Assembly (NCBI RefSeq): GCF_900205755.1
Contig: NZ_OANS01000001.1
Span: forward strand, 496,001 to 560,000
Length of the DNA stretch: 64,000 bases
Direction of reading: 5' to 3'
Origin: Polynucleobacter meluiroseus
GTDB lineage: Bacteria; Pseudomonadota; Gammaproteobacteria; Burkholderiales; Burkholderiaceae
Below are positions 46,540 through 55,371 of this stretch, piece after piece. The position numbers and the translations under genes are program-made. Each line of letters opens with the position of its first letter. Position 1 is the first letter of the stretch. Under the pieces are notes generated by a model, which did no database searches, was not told the DNA's origin, and worked only from the letters and a program-made list of their open reading frames with translations.

Positions 46540-46863
46540 ATGGCAATTACCCTAACGGATAAAGCGGCAGTGCACATCAACCGCAATTTAGAAAAGCGCG
46601 GCAAGGGCTGTGGCTTACGCCTCGGTGTGCGTACCACTGGCTGCTCTGGCTTAGCCTATCAATTGGAATATGTCGATGAACCTGCTGCTGAAGACACGCT
46701 CTTCGAGTCGCATGGCATTAAGGTATTTGTAGATCCAAAAAGCTTGGCTTATATAGATGGAACAGAATTGGATTTTGTACGCGAAGGATTGAACGAGGGC
46801 TTTAAGTTTCAAAACCCGAACGTCAAAGATGAGTGTGGTTGCGGTGAATCCTTCCGCGTCTGA
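46540..46863 (+). CDS. iscA: Fe-S assembly protein IscA
   Basis: A-type carrier that binds iron or Fe-S clusters for transfer to apo-proteins. The three ligands are Cys35 (TGCSGLAY), Cys99 and Cys101 (ECGCGESF), at the same positions as in E. coli. 107 residues. The end of the gene overlaps the beginning of hscB. Confidence 0.97.
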   Translation: MAITLTDKAAVHINRNLEKRGKGCGLRLGVRTTGCSGLAYQLEYVDEPAAEDTLFESHGIKVFVDPKSLAYIDGTELDFVREGLNEGFKFQNPNVKDECGCGESFRV

Positions 46864-47368
46864 CGATTACTTTCGTTTCTTCGGGATAGATCAGCAATTT
46901 CACATTGACTTGCCTGCCTTAGACCTGGCTTATCTAGCAATACAGAAAGAAGTTCATCCTGATCGCCACTCGCGTGGCAGTGAAGCCGATCAGCGCCTCG
47001 CAATGCAGATGACGACCCTTGCGAATACCGCCCTACAAACTTTGAAAAATCCTACTTTACGTGGCTTGTATCTTTGCAAGCTGCATGGAGTTGATGCTCA
47101 CCTAGAAACCAATACCGCCATGCCAGCCGCTTTTTTAATGAAGCAAATGGATTGGCGTGAAAGCCTAGATGAGCATGCCCAGAATCTGAATTCCTTAGAA
47201 GCCTTGCAGGCAGAGGTTGAGCAATCCAAAAAAGATACCCTTGCCGAAATCCGCCAAGCCATTGACTCAGCCAAAAATTATCAGCGTGCCGCCGAATTAT
47301 TGCGCGGCTTGCTTTTCATCGATAAGTTCGCTGTTGAACTTGATGATGCAATAGACACATTCAATTAG
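46829..47368 (+). CDS. hscB: Co-chaperone HscB
   Basis: J-domain protein that brings IscU to HscA and stimulates its ATPase. The HPD motif is at 43-45 ([11 protein letters not shown]), and a C-terminal three-helix domain for IscU binding follows. The first ATG lies 35 bases inside iscA; a GTG five codons later is an alternative, and no strong ribosome site decides between them. Translation is probably coupled to iscA. 179 residues. Confidence 0.95.
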   Translation: MSVVAVNPSASDDYFRFFGIDQQFHIDLPALDLAYLAIQKEVHPDRHSRGSEADQRLAMQMTTLANTALQTLKNPTLRGLYLCKLHGVDAHLETNTAMPAAFLMKQMDWRESLDEHAQNLNSLEALQAEVEQSKKDTLAEIRQAIDSAKNYQRAAELLRGLLFIDKFAVELDDAIDTFN

Positions 47369-47385
47369 ATTTACACTCGATCCCC

Positions 47386-49251
47386 ATGGCTTTATTACAA
47401 ATCTCCGAACCCGGTAAATCGCTCGCCCCACATCAAAGGCGCATTGCCGTTGGCATCGACTTGGGTACGACCAATTCCTTAGTGGCGATTGTGCGCGATG
47501 CGCTACCAAAAGTACTCCCAGATGCCGCAGGTCGAGAATTGCTTCCCTCCGTAGTACGCTACTTACCTAATGGCCGCACACAAGCTGGCTTTGAGGCTTT
47601 GGAAAACATGGTTTCCGATCCTAAAAATACTATCGCTTCAGTAAAGCGCTTTATGGGTCGTGGGATTAGTGATGTAGCCCATTTAGAAGATGCCCCTTAC
47701 GACTTTGTCGACGAGCCGGGGATGTTGAAGCTTCGAACTGTTGCGGGGGATAAAAGTCCCATTGAGGTTTCGGCGGAGATCTTAGCGCGCCTAAGACAAT
47801 TGGCTGAAGACTCCGTCAATGATGAGATCGTTGGCGCAGTGATTACCGTGCCAGCGTACTTCGATGATGCACAGCGTCAAGCGACTAAAGATGCGGCTAA
47901 GTTGGCAGGCATTGAAGTCCTGCGTCTGCTCAATGAACCTACTGCAGCTGCCATAGCCTACGGTTTGGATAATGCTTCCGAGGGTATCTATGCTGTCTAT
48001 GACTTGGGTGGCGGCACCTTTGATATCTCTATTCTGCGCATGAGCAGAGGGGTGTTTGAGGTTTTATCTACTGGGGGAGACTCCGCTCTTGGTGGGGATG
48101 ATTTTGATCATCGCCTGTATTGCTGGGTGCTTGAGCAAGCGAAATTACCGCCGATCTCTATTCATGATCACCGCAAATTGCTACTAGCTTGCAAGCATGC
48201 CAAAGAGCAATTGAGTCACAACCCCTTGGCACGCGTTCACGAAACACTCTCCGATGGCACCGTAGTCAATGTCGGTGTAAGCCAAGCGCAATTCTTTGAG
48301 ATTACGCAGACCCTGATTCATAAAACGGTGGTTGCAGTGAAAAAAGCCTTGCGTGATGCTGGCCTGAAGCCCGATGAAGTCAAGGGTGTGGTCATGGTGG
48401 GTGGTGCAACGCGCATGCCCCAAGTGCAGCGTGCCGTCGAGGAACTCTTTGGCACAAAGCCTTTAAATAATCTCAATCCAGATCAAGTAGTTGCCTTAGG
48501 CGCGGCAATGCAGGCTGATTTGCTCGCTGGCAATCAAAGTAAAGACGATGAGTGGCTCTTGCTGGATGTCATTCCGCTCTCGCTAGGTATTGAAACGATG
48601 GGTGGTTTGGTAGAAAAAATTATTCCTCGCAACACCCCCATTCCTGTTGCACGCGCACAGGATTTCACGACCTTTAAAGATGGTCAAACGGCTTTGGCAA
48701 TTCAGGTAGTGCAGGGCGAACGCGAGTTAGCGCAAGACTGCCGCTCATTAGGTAAATTTGAATTACGTGGCATCCCACCGATGGCCGCCGGCGCTGCTCG
48801 TATTCGGGTGACCTTTCAGGTGGATGCGGATGGCTTGCTTTCAGTCAGTGCGACCGAGCAGGTTTCTGGTGTGCATGCCTCAATTGATATCAAGCCCTCC
48901 TATGGCTTAACCGATGCGGAGATTACTCGCATGCTGCAAGATGGCTTTGCTTCCGCTCAAGTAGATCTCGTAGCTAGGTCCTTACGCGAAGAGCAGGTCA
49001 ATGCGCAGCGCTTGCTAGATGCAGTGCAAAGTGCCTTAGCTAGCGACCGCTCTTTGCTAAACCAAGAGGAGCAAGTGGTAGTGGACCAAGCAATGGCGAC
49101 CTTGCAAAAAATCCTGATTGAAGAAAGTGATAGTGATGTATTACGCAAAGCCGTAGATCACGCAGCCAAGGCAACGGACGATTTTGCACAAATGCGTATG
49201 AATGCGAGTATTCAGAAGGCTTTGGCCGGTAAGAATGTTGCAGAAATTTAA
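47386..49251 (+). CDS. hscA: Fe-S assembly chaperone HscA
   Basis: Specialised Hsp70 that releases clusters from IscU. The ATPase domain begins [15 protein letters not shown] and has [13 protein letters not shown] and [14 protein letters not shown]. The substrate domain contains the [17 protein letters not shown] linker region. At 621 residues it matches HscA rather than DnaK, and lacks the acidic DnaK tail. The isc position confirms the type. Confidence 0.97.
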   Translation: MALLQISEPGKSLAPHQRRIAVGIDLGTTNSLVAIVRDALPKVLPDAAGRELLPSVVRYLPNGRTQAGFEALENMVSDPKNTIASVKRFMGRGISDVAHLEDAPYDFVDEPGMLKLRTVAGDKSPIEVSAEILARLRQLAEDSVNDEIVGAVITVPAYFDDAQRQATKDAAKLAGIEVLRLLNEPTAAAIAYGLDNASEGIYAVYDLGGGTFDISILRMSRGVFEVLSTGGDSALGGDDFDHRLYCWVLEQAKLPPISIHDHRKLLLACKHAKEQLSHNPLARVHETLSDGTVVNVGVSQAQFFEITQTLIHKTVVAVKKALRDAGLKPDEVKGVVMVGGATRMPQVQRAVEELFGTKPLNNLNPDQVVALGAAMQADLLAGNQSKDDEWLLLDVIPLSLGIETMGGLVEKIIPRNTPIPVARAQDFTTFKDGQTALAIQVVQGERELAQDCRSLGKFELRGIPPMAAGAARIRVTFQVDADGLLSVSATEQVSGVHASIDIKPSYGLTDAEITRMLQDGFASAQVDLVARSLREEQVNAQRLLDAVQSALASDRSLLNQEEQVVVDQAMATLQKILIEESDSDVLRKAVDHAAKATDDFAQMRMNASIQKALAGKNVAEI

Positions 49252-49269
49252 GAAAAGAGAATTACGAAG

Positions 49270-49608
49270 ATGACCCAGATTGTTGTTCTACCTCATAGTG
49301 AATATTGCCCCGAAGGCGCGGTAGTTGAAGTTAGCCCTGGAACTTCTATTTGCGAAGCTTTATTGGAAAACAATATTCCCATTGAACATGCTTGCGATAT
49401 GGTGTGCGCTTGCACTACCTGCCATGTCATTGTGAAAGAGGGTTTTCAGAGTCTCAATGCACCCGATGAGAATGAAGAAGACTTGCTTGACCGTGCTTGG
49501 GGTTTGAATCCTCAATCTCGCTTATCTTGCCAGGCGATTGTTGCCCGTGAGAATTTGGTGATCGAGATTCCAAAATACACCGTTAATCACGCTAAAGAGA
49601 ATCATTAA
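49270..49608 (+). CDS. fdx: [2Fe-2S] ferredoxin of the isc system
   Basis: Supplies electrons to Fe-S assembly. Cluster ligands Cys42, Cys48, Cys51 and Cys87 are present, with an extra conserved Cys46 (ACDMVCACTTCHVIV), matching adrenodoxin-type E. coli Fdx numbering. 112 residues. Last gene of the isc operon here; iscX is not found downstream, where a terminator follows. An NADP reductase gene (fpr) lies some 4 kb away and could be its partner. Confidence 0.97.
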   Translation: MTQIVVLPHSEYCPEGAVVEVSPGTSICEALLENNIPIEHACDMVCACTTCHVIVKEGFQSLNAPDENEEDLLDRAWGLNPQSRLSCQAIVARENLVIEIPKYTVNHAKENH

Positions 49609-49744
49609 TTTCATCACACGGGCTGCACCAATTTAGAGCAGCGTGCACCTAAATTACGCCGATCATATTGTGAGTAAAGAAATAAGTCAGTAGTATGACT
49701 GGGTAGTTCATTCTTTAGGTAGTACCTCCATAGTTTTCTTTTAA

Positions 49745-49770
49745 GCCATCCCTCGGGGTGGCTTTTTTCT
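49745..49770 (+). terminator. Intrinsic terminator after the isc operon
   Basis: AAGCCATCC pairs with GGGTGGCTT (one G-T pair) around a CTCG loop and is followed by TTTTTT. It ends transcription on + only; the minus side lacks a T run, so cysN has no obvious matching terminator. Confidence 0.85.
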
Positions 49771-49791
49771 TTGCAGAAAACGCTTCAGTTC

Positions 49792-51147
49792 CTAAAGTGG
49801 GGTAGTCGCCCTGATCATGCCAGCCGCCACAGTATGGTTTGTAGCTTCATCAATCAAAATAAATGCACCGGTCGCTTGCGATTGAGTAAAAAGATCTGCG
49901 GCAATGGGCTTTTGTAGGACCAAATCAATTTTGCCAATCTCATTCGTCTTTAGAGGATGCGTAGAGCTGGCATGGGATAAGGTGTGCACGTCTAGAACTT
50001 GCCGAATCTCTTTTACTTTGGCGCCAACGGTATTGGTAGTGTGCTGCAAAGCATATTTTCGACTCAGGGAAAGCGGCTCGCTATCAAGCCAGCAGAGGTC
50101 CGCAGAAATCTGCTTACTCAGGGTAGGGGGCGTCGCGTCATCTGTACTAATGAAGAGGCAGCCGCGCGATACATCAATATCTTCCAGTAAACGAATGGCT
50201 ACCGCATCCCCTGTCTTAGCGGATTCCACCGCATTATTGGCAGTGGACTGCCCACGATTTGACTGATTGCCAAGATATATCTCAGCAACGGTAGCCTCAG
50301 TATTGCTAGGCAGCACACGAATCTTTTGACCTTTATGAATACTGCCGGATTCTATCTGTCCAAGATAGCCCCGGAAATCGTCTGAGGCACTGCCATCCTG
50401 ACGCGCCACATATTGAACCGGAAAACGTAAAGCTATTTTTTCAGACTGGGGGCTGGTATCTAGGCACTCCAACCACTCCAATAGTGTCGGACCTGAATAC
50501 CAGGGAGTATCTTTGCTAGCCTTAACCACATTTGCACCCAGCAAGGCAGAGATAGGAATCAGCGTGGGCTTGGGCAAGCCAATTTTTTCGCTTAATTCAG
50601 TAACGGCGGTGGTGATGGAATTGAAAATACTTTCATCAAAGTCAAATAAATCCATTTTGTTTACCGCAAACACGATGTGGCGTAGTCCGAGCAAATAAAC
50701 GATAGCGGCATGACGCTTGGTTTGGGCTAATAAGGTGGCTGGCGTGGAGTTGAAATCCACGCGACTCGCATCAACCAAGATAACGGCAACATCAGATTGA
50801 GAGGCGCCGGTGACTAAGTTGCGGGTGTATTGCTCGTGCCCTGGAGCATCGGCCACGATGAACTTGCGTTTAGGTGTTGAAAAATAGCGATACGCCACAT
50901 CAATAGTAATACCTTGTTCGCGTTCCGCTTCTAAGCCATCTGTCAAAAGAGCAAGATCGACTCCTGCATCAGCAGAGGTCACGCGGGCGTGTTTCGTTTT
51001 CGCCAGGGACTCAAGCTGATCTACCAAAATCGATTTGGTATCAAACAGTAAGCGGCCGATTAAGGTGCTCTTGCCATCATCAACGCTGCCGGCAGTAATG
51101 AAACGGACCACATTTTGGTGTGTCGTGTTCTTGCTTACTTGCGTCAT
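49792..51147 (-). CDS. cysN: Sulfate adenylyltransferase subunit 1 (CysN)
   Basis: GTPase subunit that drives ATP sulfurylase, the first step of sulfate assimilation. G motifs: GSVDDGKST near residue 20, DAPGHEQYTRNL and NKMDLFD. Elongation factor-like beta barrels follow. At 451 residues there is no fused APS kinase (CysC) domain. The start overlaps the cysD stop by one base. Last gene of the cys operon. Confidence 0.96.
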   Translation of the reverse strand: MTQVSKNTTHQNVVRFITAGSVDDGKSTLIGRLLFDTKSILVDQLESLAKTKHARVTSADAGVDLALLTDGLEAEREQGITIDVAYRYFSTPKRKFIVADAPGHEQYTRNLVTGASQSDVAVILVDASRVDFNSTPATLLAQTKRHAAIVYLLGLRHIVFAVNKMDLFDFDESIFNSITTAVTELSEKIGLPKPTLIPISALLGANVVKASKDTPWYSGPTLLEWLECLDTSPQSEKIALRFPVQYVARQDGSASDDFRGYLGQIESGSIHKGQKIRVLPSNTEATVAEIYLGNQSNRGQSTANNAVESAKTGDAVAIRLLEDIDVSRGCLFISTDDATPPTLSKQISADLCWLDSEPLSLSRKYALQHTTNTVGAKVKEIRQVLDVHTLSHASSTHPLKTNEIGKIDLVLQKPIAADLFTQSQATGAFILIDEATNHTVAAGMIRATTPL

Positions 51148-52070
51148 TAGAAGTAACCCTCTTTTTTGCGACGCTCCATAGAGGCCTCATTTGTTTGATC
51201 GTCCATTCGAGTGGCGCCGCGCTCCGTAATTTCAGTAATGGCGGTTTCTGCAATGATCTCGATGGGATTGCTTGCCGTACTCAACACTGGGCAAGTGCAG
51301 CTAATGTCGCCCACAGTGCGAAAACGCACATCTAGCATCTCGCTAATCTCACCAGCGGCCTTCGGAGTGATATTGGTGACAGGAACTAGCAGGTTATTTT
51401 TCTTAACAACCTCACGTTGGTGGGTGTAATAAATGCTGGGGAGCTCCAAGCGCTCGCGAGAAATATATTGCCAAATATCGAGTTCAGTCCAGTTGGAGAT
51501 TGGGAAGACGCGCATATTCTCTCCTTGAGCAATGCGGGCGTTATAGAGCTTCCACAGTTCAGGCCGTTGCGCCTTAGGGTCCCATTGACCAAATTCATCT
51601 CTGAAAGAAAAGATGCGCTCCTTAGCGCGCGCCTTTTCTTCATCACGCCGTGCACCACCCATTAAGGCATCAAATTCATATTCTGCGATAGCTTCTAATA
51701 AGGTGACTGCTTGCGCCGCATTGCGAGAATCTGTTTCCTTGCGCAGGCGCACAGTCCCCTTTTTAATGGAGTCTTCTACGTGCCCAACGATCAGTTTTAC
51801 CCCTGTATCGACAACCACCTGATCCCGAAATGCAATGACCTCTGGATAGTTGTGCCCAGTATCAATATGCAAAATGGGGAAGGGTAGCTTTACTGGCCGA
51901 TCGCCAAATTGAAACGCCTTACGCGCCAAGTGGAACATCACAATCGAATCCTTGCCGCCCGAGAAGAGCATTGCAGGATTAGCGCATTGAGCCACCACTT
52001 CGCGGATGATGAAAATCGACTCTGCTTCAAGCCAGTCCAAGTGATCATCCAATAATTTTGTTTCTAACAT
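51147..52070 (-). CDS. cysD: Sulfate adenylyltransferase subunit 2 (CysD)
   Basis: Catalytic subunit that makes adenylyl sulfate (APS) from ATP and sulfate. The PP-loop is in AMLFSGGKDSIVMFHL, and LHIDTGHNYPEVI and RRDEEKARAKERIFSFRD are typical. The ATG before LETKLLDDHLDWLE is chosen; a GTG two codons earlier is possible. It follows cysH by about 20 bases. Confidence 0.96.
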   Translation of the reverse strand: MLETKLLDDHLDWLEAESIFIIREVVAQCANPAMLFSGGKDSIVMFHLARKAFQFGDRPVKLPFPILHIDTGHNYPEVIAFRDQVVVDTGVKLIVGHVEDSIKKGTVRLRKETDSRNAAQAVTLLEAIAEYEFDALMGGARRDEEKARAKERIFSFRDEFGQWDPKAQRPELWKLYNARIAQGENMRVFPISNWTELDIWQYISRERLELPSIYYTHQREVVKKNNLLVPVTNITPKAAGEISEMLDVRFRTVGDISCTCPVLSTASNPIEIIAETAITEITERGATRMDDQTNEASMERRKKEGYF

Positions 52071-52091
52071 ACCCACTTTTTTTCTTATTGA

Positions 52092-52820
52092 TTATTTGTT
52101 TGCGTGCAGGCCGCACTCTTTACTATCGCTCTGTAGCCACCACCAACGACCCGCGCGAATATCTTCACCTTGCTTGACTGGACGCGTGCATGGTTCACAG
52201 CCAATACTAGGGTAGCCCTGCAAATGGAGTGGATGAATGGGTACCAATTCTTGCTGAATATAGGCCCAAACATCGCTTTCAGTCCAGTCGAACAAGGGGT
52301 TGAACTTGGCGATCCCGCGAGCATCGTCTAGTTCCTCAAAATGCAGCTCGGTGCGGGTAGTGGATTGCTCGCGTCTTTGACCTGTGAGCCATGCATCTGC
52401 ACCAAGCAGGGCGCTATTTAAGGGTTTAATCTTACGAGCACCACAACAGGCTTTCTTAGCCTCTTCGCCATCATAAAAGCCATTCATGCCGTATTGATCC
52501 ACAAAGGCTTCCACATCGCTCTCTTCTGGATAGACTTTTAAGATCTGAACGCCATAATGCGCTTCGGTCGTGTTCACCATATCCACCGTGGCTTGATGGA
52601 GTCGACCGGTGGCCAAAGTAAATAAATGAATAGCCACTTTGGCTTTGACTATGGCAGCGGTAATCACCATATCTTCGGCAGCTAAGCTGGTTGCAAAACG
52701 TACGTCACTAAAACGTGCCGTAATTGCAGTCAAGCGACCTTGAAGAATGGCAGACTTCTCAGCCAGTTGTTGCGCAGTAAGAGTGCTCTTAGGTATGGTC
52801 CAAAACTTTGGTGACATCAT
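52092..52820 (-). CDS. cysH: Assimilatory adenylyl-sulfate (APS) reductase
   Basis: Reduces APS to sulfite with thioredoxin electrons. Cys125-Cys126 (KACCGARK) and Cys208/Cys211 (GCEPCTR) are the [4Fe-4S] ligands that mark the APS-specific type, and the catalytic Cys236 is in KECGLH. PAPS-specific E. coli CysH lacks the paired cysteines. This agrees with the absence of an APS kinase here. Its start overlaps the TauE permease stop by four bases. Confidence 0.94.
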   Translation of the reverse strand: MMSPKFWTIPKSTLTAQQLAEKSAILQGRLTAITARFSDVRFATSLAAEDMVITAAIVKAKVAIHLFTLATGRLHQATVDMVNTTEAHYGVQILKVYPEESDVEAFVDQYGMNGFYDGEEAKKACCGARKIKPLNSALLGADAWLTGQRREQSTTRTELHFEELDDARGIAKFNPLFDWTESDVWAYIQQELVPIHPLHLQGYPSIGCEPCTRPVKQGEDIRAGRWWWLQSDSKECGLHANK

Positions 52821-53611
52821 GATGAAACTAGTTTAATTCCCACGAGAAAAAGCGTGCCAGCCAAGGTTGTTCTCGCAACCCGCTCGGAAACAATACTGGT
52901 TAACTTGGCGCCCAACCAAATGGCAGGTACAGAGCCAATTAATAATCCGAAGAGCAAATCAAAATGGACATTGCCAAGCCACCAGTGGCCTAAACCAGCT
53001 AGGGCAGTCAGCGGTACTGCATAAGCAATATCTGTGCCAGCAACCTCTGATGCTTTTAAGTGTGGGTAGAGCAAGAGGATGAGTGTGGCTCCAATAGCGC
53101 CAGCCCCAATCGAAGAAATGGTGACCAAAACACCAATGATCGCTCCTACCAAGATAGTGGCTATCTTGAGATGGCCACCTCTAGGTAAACGCTGAGGATG
53201 GTCTTTTACCCACCGTAGAATCTTCGCACGGAAGAGGAGTGATGCCGCTGTCAATAAAACAGAAACGCCAATGGCTAAGCTGATGACATGATTCCAGTCC
53301 TTCGAAACTGGCCCAACAAATTTCAGTACCAAAATAGAGAGCACGGCAGTAGTCAAGCTACCAATGCACAGCAGTTTCACAATATCCCAGCGCACATTGC
53401 CATGGAGGCGATGCGCTGCGGTACCGAAGCCTTTGGTAATCGCTGCAAAGGCGAGATCAGTACCGACGGCTGTAGCAGGCGCAACCCCGAAAATAATCGT
53501 TAGTAAGGGGGTCATTAATGAGCCGCCGCCAACGCCAGTCATGCCGACTAGGAGGCCTACTAGCGCGCCCGAAATAATGTATTGAGAAGAGTTTAAGAAA
53601 AATTCCAGCAT
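52817..53611 (-). CDS. TauE/SafE-family membrane permease
   Basis: Membrane protein of 264 residues with about eight hydrophobic segments. The family repeat pattern is clear: GLLVGMTGVGGGSLMTPLL in the first half and GVLVTISSIGAGAIGATL in the second. TauE/SafE proteins move sulfite, sulfonates or other anions. Place within a sulfate assimilation operon suggests sulfate uptake or sulfite export; direction is not shown. The ATG is preferred over an upstream TTG five codons earlier. It starts 17 bases after the small upstream gene. Confidence 0.9.
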   Translation of the reverse strand: MLEFFLNSSQYIISGALVGLLVGMTGVGGGSLMTPLLTIIFGVAPATAVGTDLAFAAITKGFGTAAHRLHGNVRWDIVKLLCIGSLTTAVLSILVLKFVGPVSKDWNHVISLAIGVSVLLTAASLLFRAKILRWVKDHPQRLPRGGHLKIATILVGAIIGVLVTISSIGAGAIGATLILLLYPHLKASEVAGTDIAYAVPLTALAGLGHWWLGNVHFDLLFGLLIGSVPAIWLGAKLTSIVSERVARTTLAGTLFLVGIKLVSS

Positions 53612-53628
53612 GGTTAGGTCTCGCAAAC

Positions 53629-53793
53629 TTAAGCGAATGCGGCCTCGTCTTCTGAAAACTTGATCATGTCCATCAGAAACAGAATCTTGCGTTGAAAGCT
53701 TTTGCGCTCCGCGACCCTGTCGTGGGGCAGTTGATCATGCTCACGTAGAAGCTGGGTAATGATGGGGTTGTACTGAATGCGCACCGGAGACAT
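53629..53793 (-). CDS. Conserved-looking 54-residue small protein at the head of the cys operon
   Basis: Begins MSPVRIQYNPIITQLL and ends KFSEDEAAFA; no homologue is recognised. It is charged and probably helical, with no membrane segment and no cysteine, and carries HDQLPHDR in the middle. An excellent Shine-Dalgarno, AAGGA, lies six bases before the ATG, better than those of the following genes. That ribosome site is one arm of a perfect 11-bp hairpin. The gene starts the operon that continues with the TauE permease and cysH. A small regulatory or accessory protein is possible; that is a guess. Confidence 0.75.
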   Translation of the reverse strand: MSPVRIQYNPIITQLLREHDQLPHDRVAERKSFQRKILFLMDMIKFSEDEAAFA

Positions 53794-53800
53794 TTCGATT

Positions 53801-53837
53801 CCTTAGTAAATAGGCCGTTATGGACAATTTACTAAGG
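53801..53837 (-). promoter_or_regulatory. Leader hairpin that sequesters the small gene's ribosome site
   Basis: In the minus-strand mRNA, CCTTAGTAAAT and ATTTACTAAGG pair perfectly over 11 bp around a 15-base loop. The 3' arm contains AAGG of the Shine-Dalgarno, so the folded state would block translation. Confidence 0.7.
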
Positions 53838-53840
53838 TAT

Positions 53841-53865
53841 CTATATATCCACAAGGAATATATAG
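53841..53865. promoter_or_regulatory. AT-rich dyad, candidate operator of the cys operon
   Basis: CTATATATCC and GGAATATATAG are inverted around ACAA, with one extra base in the right arm. Flanking GTATC and GATATC extend the symmetry. It could be a CysB-type regulator site; the identity is not shown by sequence. Confidence 0.4.
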
Positions 53866-53879
53866 CGATATCTACATTA

Positions 53880-53910
53880 CTTTTGGGTATATAGCTTTCA
53901 TACCCCAAAG
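53880..53910. promoter_or_regulatory. Inverted repeat downstream of fpr
   Basis: CTTTTGGGTAT and ATACCCCAAAG pair over 11 positions with one G-T mismatch and a nine-base loop. No T run follows on either strand, so it is a weak terminator at best and may be an operator or mRNA 3' structure. Confidence 0.45.
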
Positions 53911-53922
53911 CTACTTCTAGAA

Positions 53923-54699
53923 TTACTTCTCAACAAACGCCCGCTCAAAGACGTAATCGCCTAAATGCCCCAAGCTGGGCGAGACCTTGAAGCCCTTGGC
54001 ATCAAGCATGTCACAGGTTTCTTTCAGCATGGAGGGGCTGCCGCAAATCATTGCGCGATCCACTGCAGGATCTAAAGGAGGCAGGCCAATATCCTTGAAG
54101 AGCTGACCTGATTCGATAGCGGTAGTGAGGCGACCTGTTTGTTTGAAGGCTTCTCTAGTAACCGTGGGGTAATAAATTAGTTTTTCACGAATGATGTCGC
54201 CCAAGAATTCATCTTGGCTGAGATCTTCTTTGATGTACTCACTGTAAGCCAATTCGTTCACTAGACGCACACCGTGTACGAGCACAACTTTTTCAAATTT
54301 GTCGTAGGTATCGGGATCTCGAATGATGCTCATGAACGGCGCCAATCCTGTGCCAGTACTCAAGAGGTAGAGATGTTTTCCTGGATTTAAGTCATCAATG
54401 ACCAAAGTGCCAACGGACTTTTGACTTACCAAAATAGGGTCGCCCACCTGAATCTTTTGCAAGCGCGAAGTAAGTGGACCATCTTGCACCTTGATGCTGA
54501 GAAACTCTAAATGCTCTTGATAGTTAGGGCTGGCCACGCTGTAGGCTCGCACTAAAGGCTTGCCATCAACCTCTAAACCAATCATGAGAAAGTGCCCACT
54601 CCGAAAGCGCAAACCTTGATTGCGGGTGGTGGTAAAGCTAAACAGGGTGTCGTTCCAATGGTGAACGGAGAGAACGGTTTCGGTGTGATATGAGGCCAT
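53923..54699 (-). CDS. fpr: Ferredoxin-NADP+ reductase
   Basis: FAD enzyme moving electrons between NADPH and ferredoxin or flavodoxin. FAD-binding RAYSVASPNYQEHLEF and the NADP-binding STGTGLAPFMSIIRDP and ICGSPSMLKE segments are present. The C-terminus GDYVFERAFVEK ends in the short form typical of bacterial class Fpr. 258 residues. It is divergent from dsbB and upstream of the cys operon on the same strand. Confidence 0.95.
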   Translation of the reverse strand: MASYHTETVLSVHHWNDTLFSFTTTRNQGLRFRSGHFLMIGLEVDGKPLVRAYSVASPNYQEHLEFLSIKVQDGPLTSRLQKIQVGDPILVSQKSVGTLVIDDLNPGKHLYLLSTGTGLAPFMSIIRDPDTYDKFEKVVLVHGVRLVNELAYSEYIKEDLSQDEFLGDIIREKLIYYPTVTREAFKQTGRLTTAIESGQLFKDIGLPPLDPAVDRAMICGSPSMLKETCDMLDAKGFKVSPSLGHLGDYVFERAFVEK

Positions 54700-54862
54700 A
54701 GAAAAAACTTAATCAACTTAATAAATGTTGCAAAGGCTTGATTATCCTCATAAATACCCATACCAATTGCGCAATGTTGGATTAAGTTCTTATATCAAAG
54801 CAACTTTTAGTAATAAAGATCTAATTCCTGAGTGCTTTTGCACTTTTGACTATTATCTAAGC

Positions 54863-55369
54863 ATGAAGCCAAGTCAATACTATGTTCTCGCCTTAAGCAG
54901 TTTGTCCCTAGTGATCTTCGCGGTCATCTTGCAACAGGTAGGCTATCAGGGAGTCAGCTTTTTGCCTTGCCCTTTATGTGTTTTGCAAAGAGTAGGTTAC
55001 TTAGGAATTGCCTTATTTTGCCTACTAGCTGCCAACACAGTTTCCCTGAGAATGTACTTTCATGTGCTCGCACTCATGACGGCTATTTATGGGTTTTCAG
55101 TAGCGGCTCATCAGGTTTGGCTCTTATCGCATCCAGCATCTTCTTGCGGCATTGATCCTTTAGAAACTTGGATCAATCGCTTTCAATTGGCAAAGAGTTT
55201 TCCCATGTTATTCAAGGCGGATGGCCTTTGCTCTGCGCAACTGCCAGCCATTTTAGGTTTGCAAGTGCCCGAATGGTCTTTGCTGTGGTTTGGTGGATTT
55301 TTAGTGGTGCTCTCGCTCACCCTAATGAAAAAGCCCGCACCCGCAACGCCAGCTAAACCACTAACTTAG
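54863..55369 (+). CDS. dsbB: Disulfide bond formation protein DsbB
   Basis: Inner-membrane quinone oxidoreductase that reoxidises DsbA. Four hydrophobic segments span 168 residues. The first redox pair is Cys36/Cys39 in FLPCPLCVLQR; the second loop has SSCGID and later GLCSAQ. I chose the internal ATG (MKPSQYYVLALSS), which gives the normal DsbB start; the long in-frame upstream extension is not family-like. A TATTAT hexamer ends six bases before this ATG and no Shine-Dalgarno is seen. Confidence 0.92.
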   Translation: MKPSQYYVLALSSLSLVIFAVILQQVGYQGVSFLPCPLCVLQRVGYLGIALFCLLAANTVSLRMYFHVLALMTAIYGFSVAAHQVWLLSHPASSCGIDPLETWINRFQLAKSFPMLFKADGLCSAQLPAILGLQVPEWSLLWFGGFLVVLSLTLMKKPAPATPAKPLT

Positions 55370-55371
55370 AC

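Noticed and set aside
49612-49790. Open frame of about 50 codons on the minus strand between fdx and cysN, ending LGARCSKLVQPV, which looked like a gene remnant
   Set aside because: No start codon, no ribosome site, it runs through the isc terminator, and I cannot match it to any protein. An open run this long is expected by chance fairly often.
53844-53853. TATATCCACA as a DnaA box
   Set aside because: A single near match with no cluster, no AT-rich unwinding region and no dnaA or dnaN nearby. It lies within an AT-rich dyad.
54725-54862. 46-codon upstream extension of dsbB
   Set aside because: The extension is not like any DsbB N-terminus and holds no signal. The internal ATG gives the normal start.
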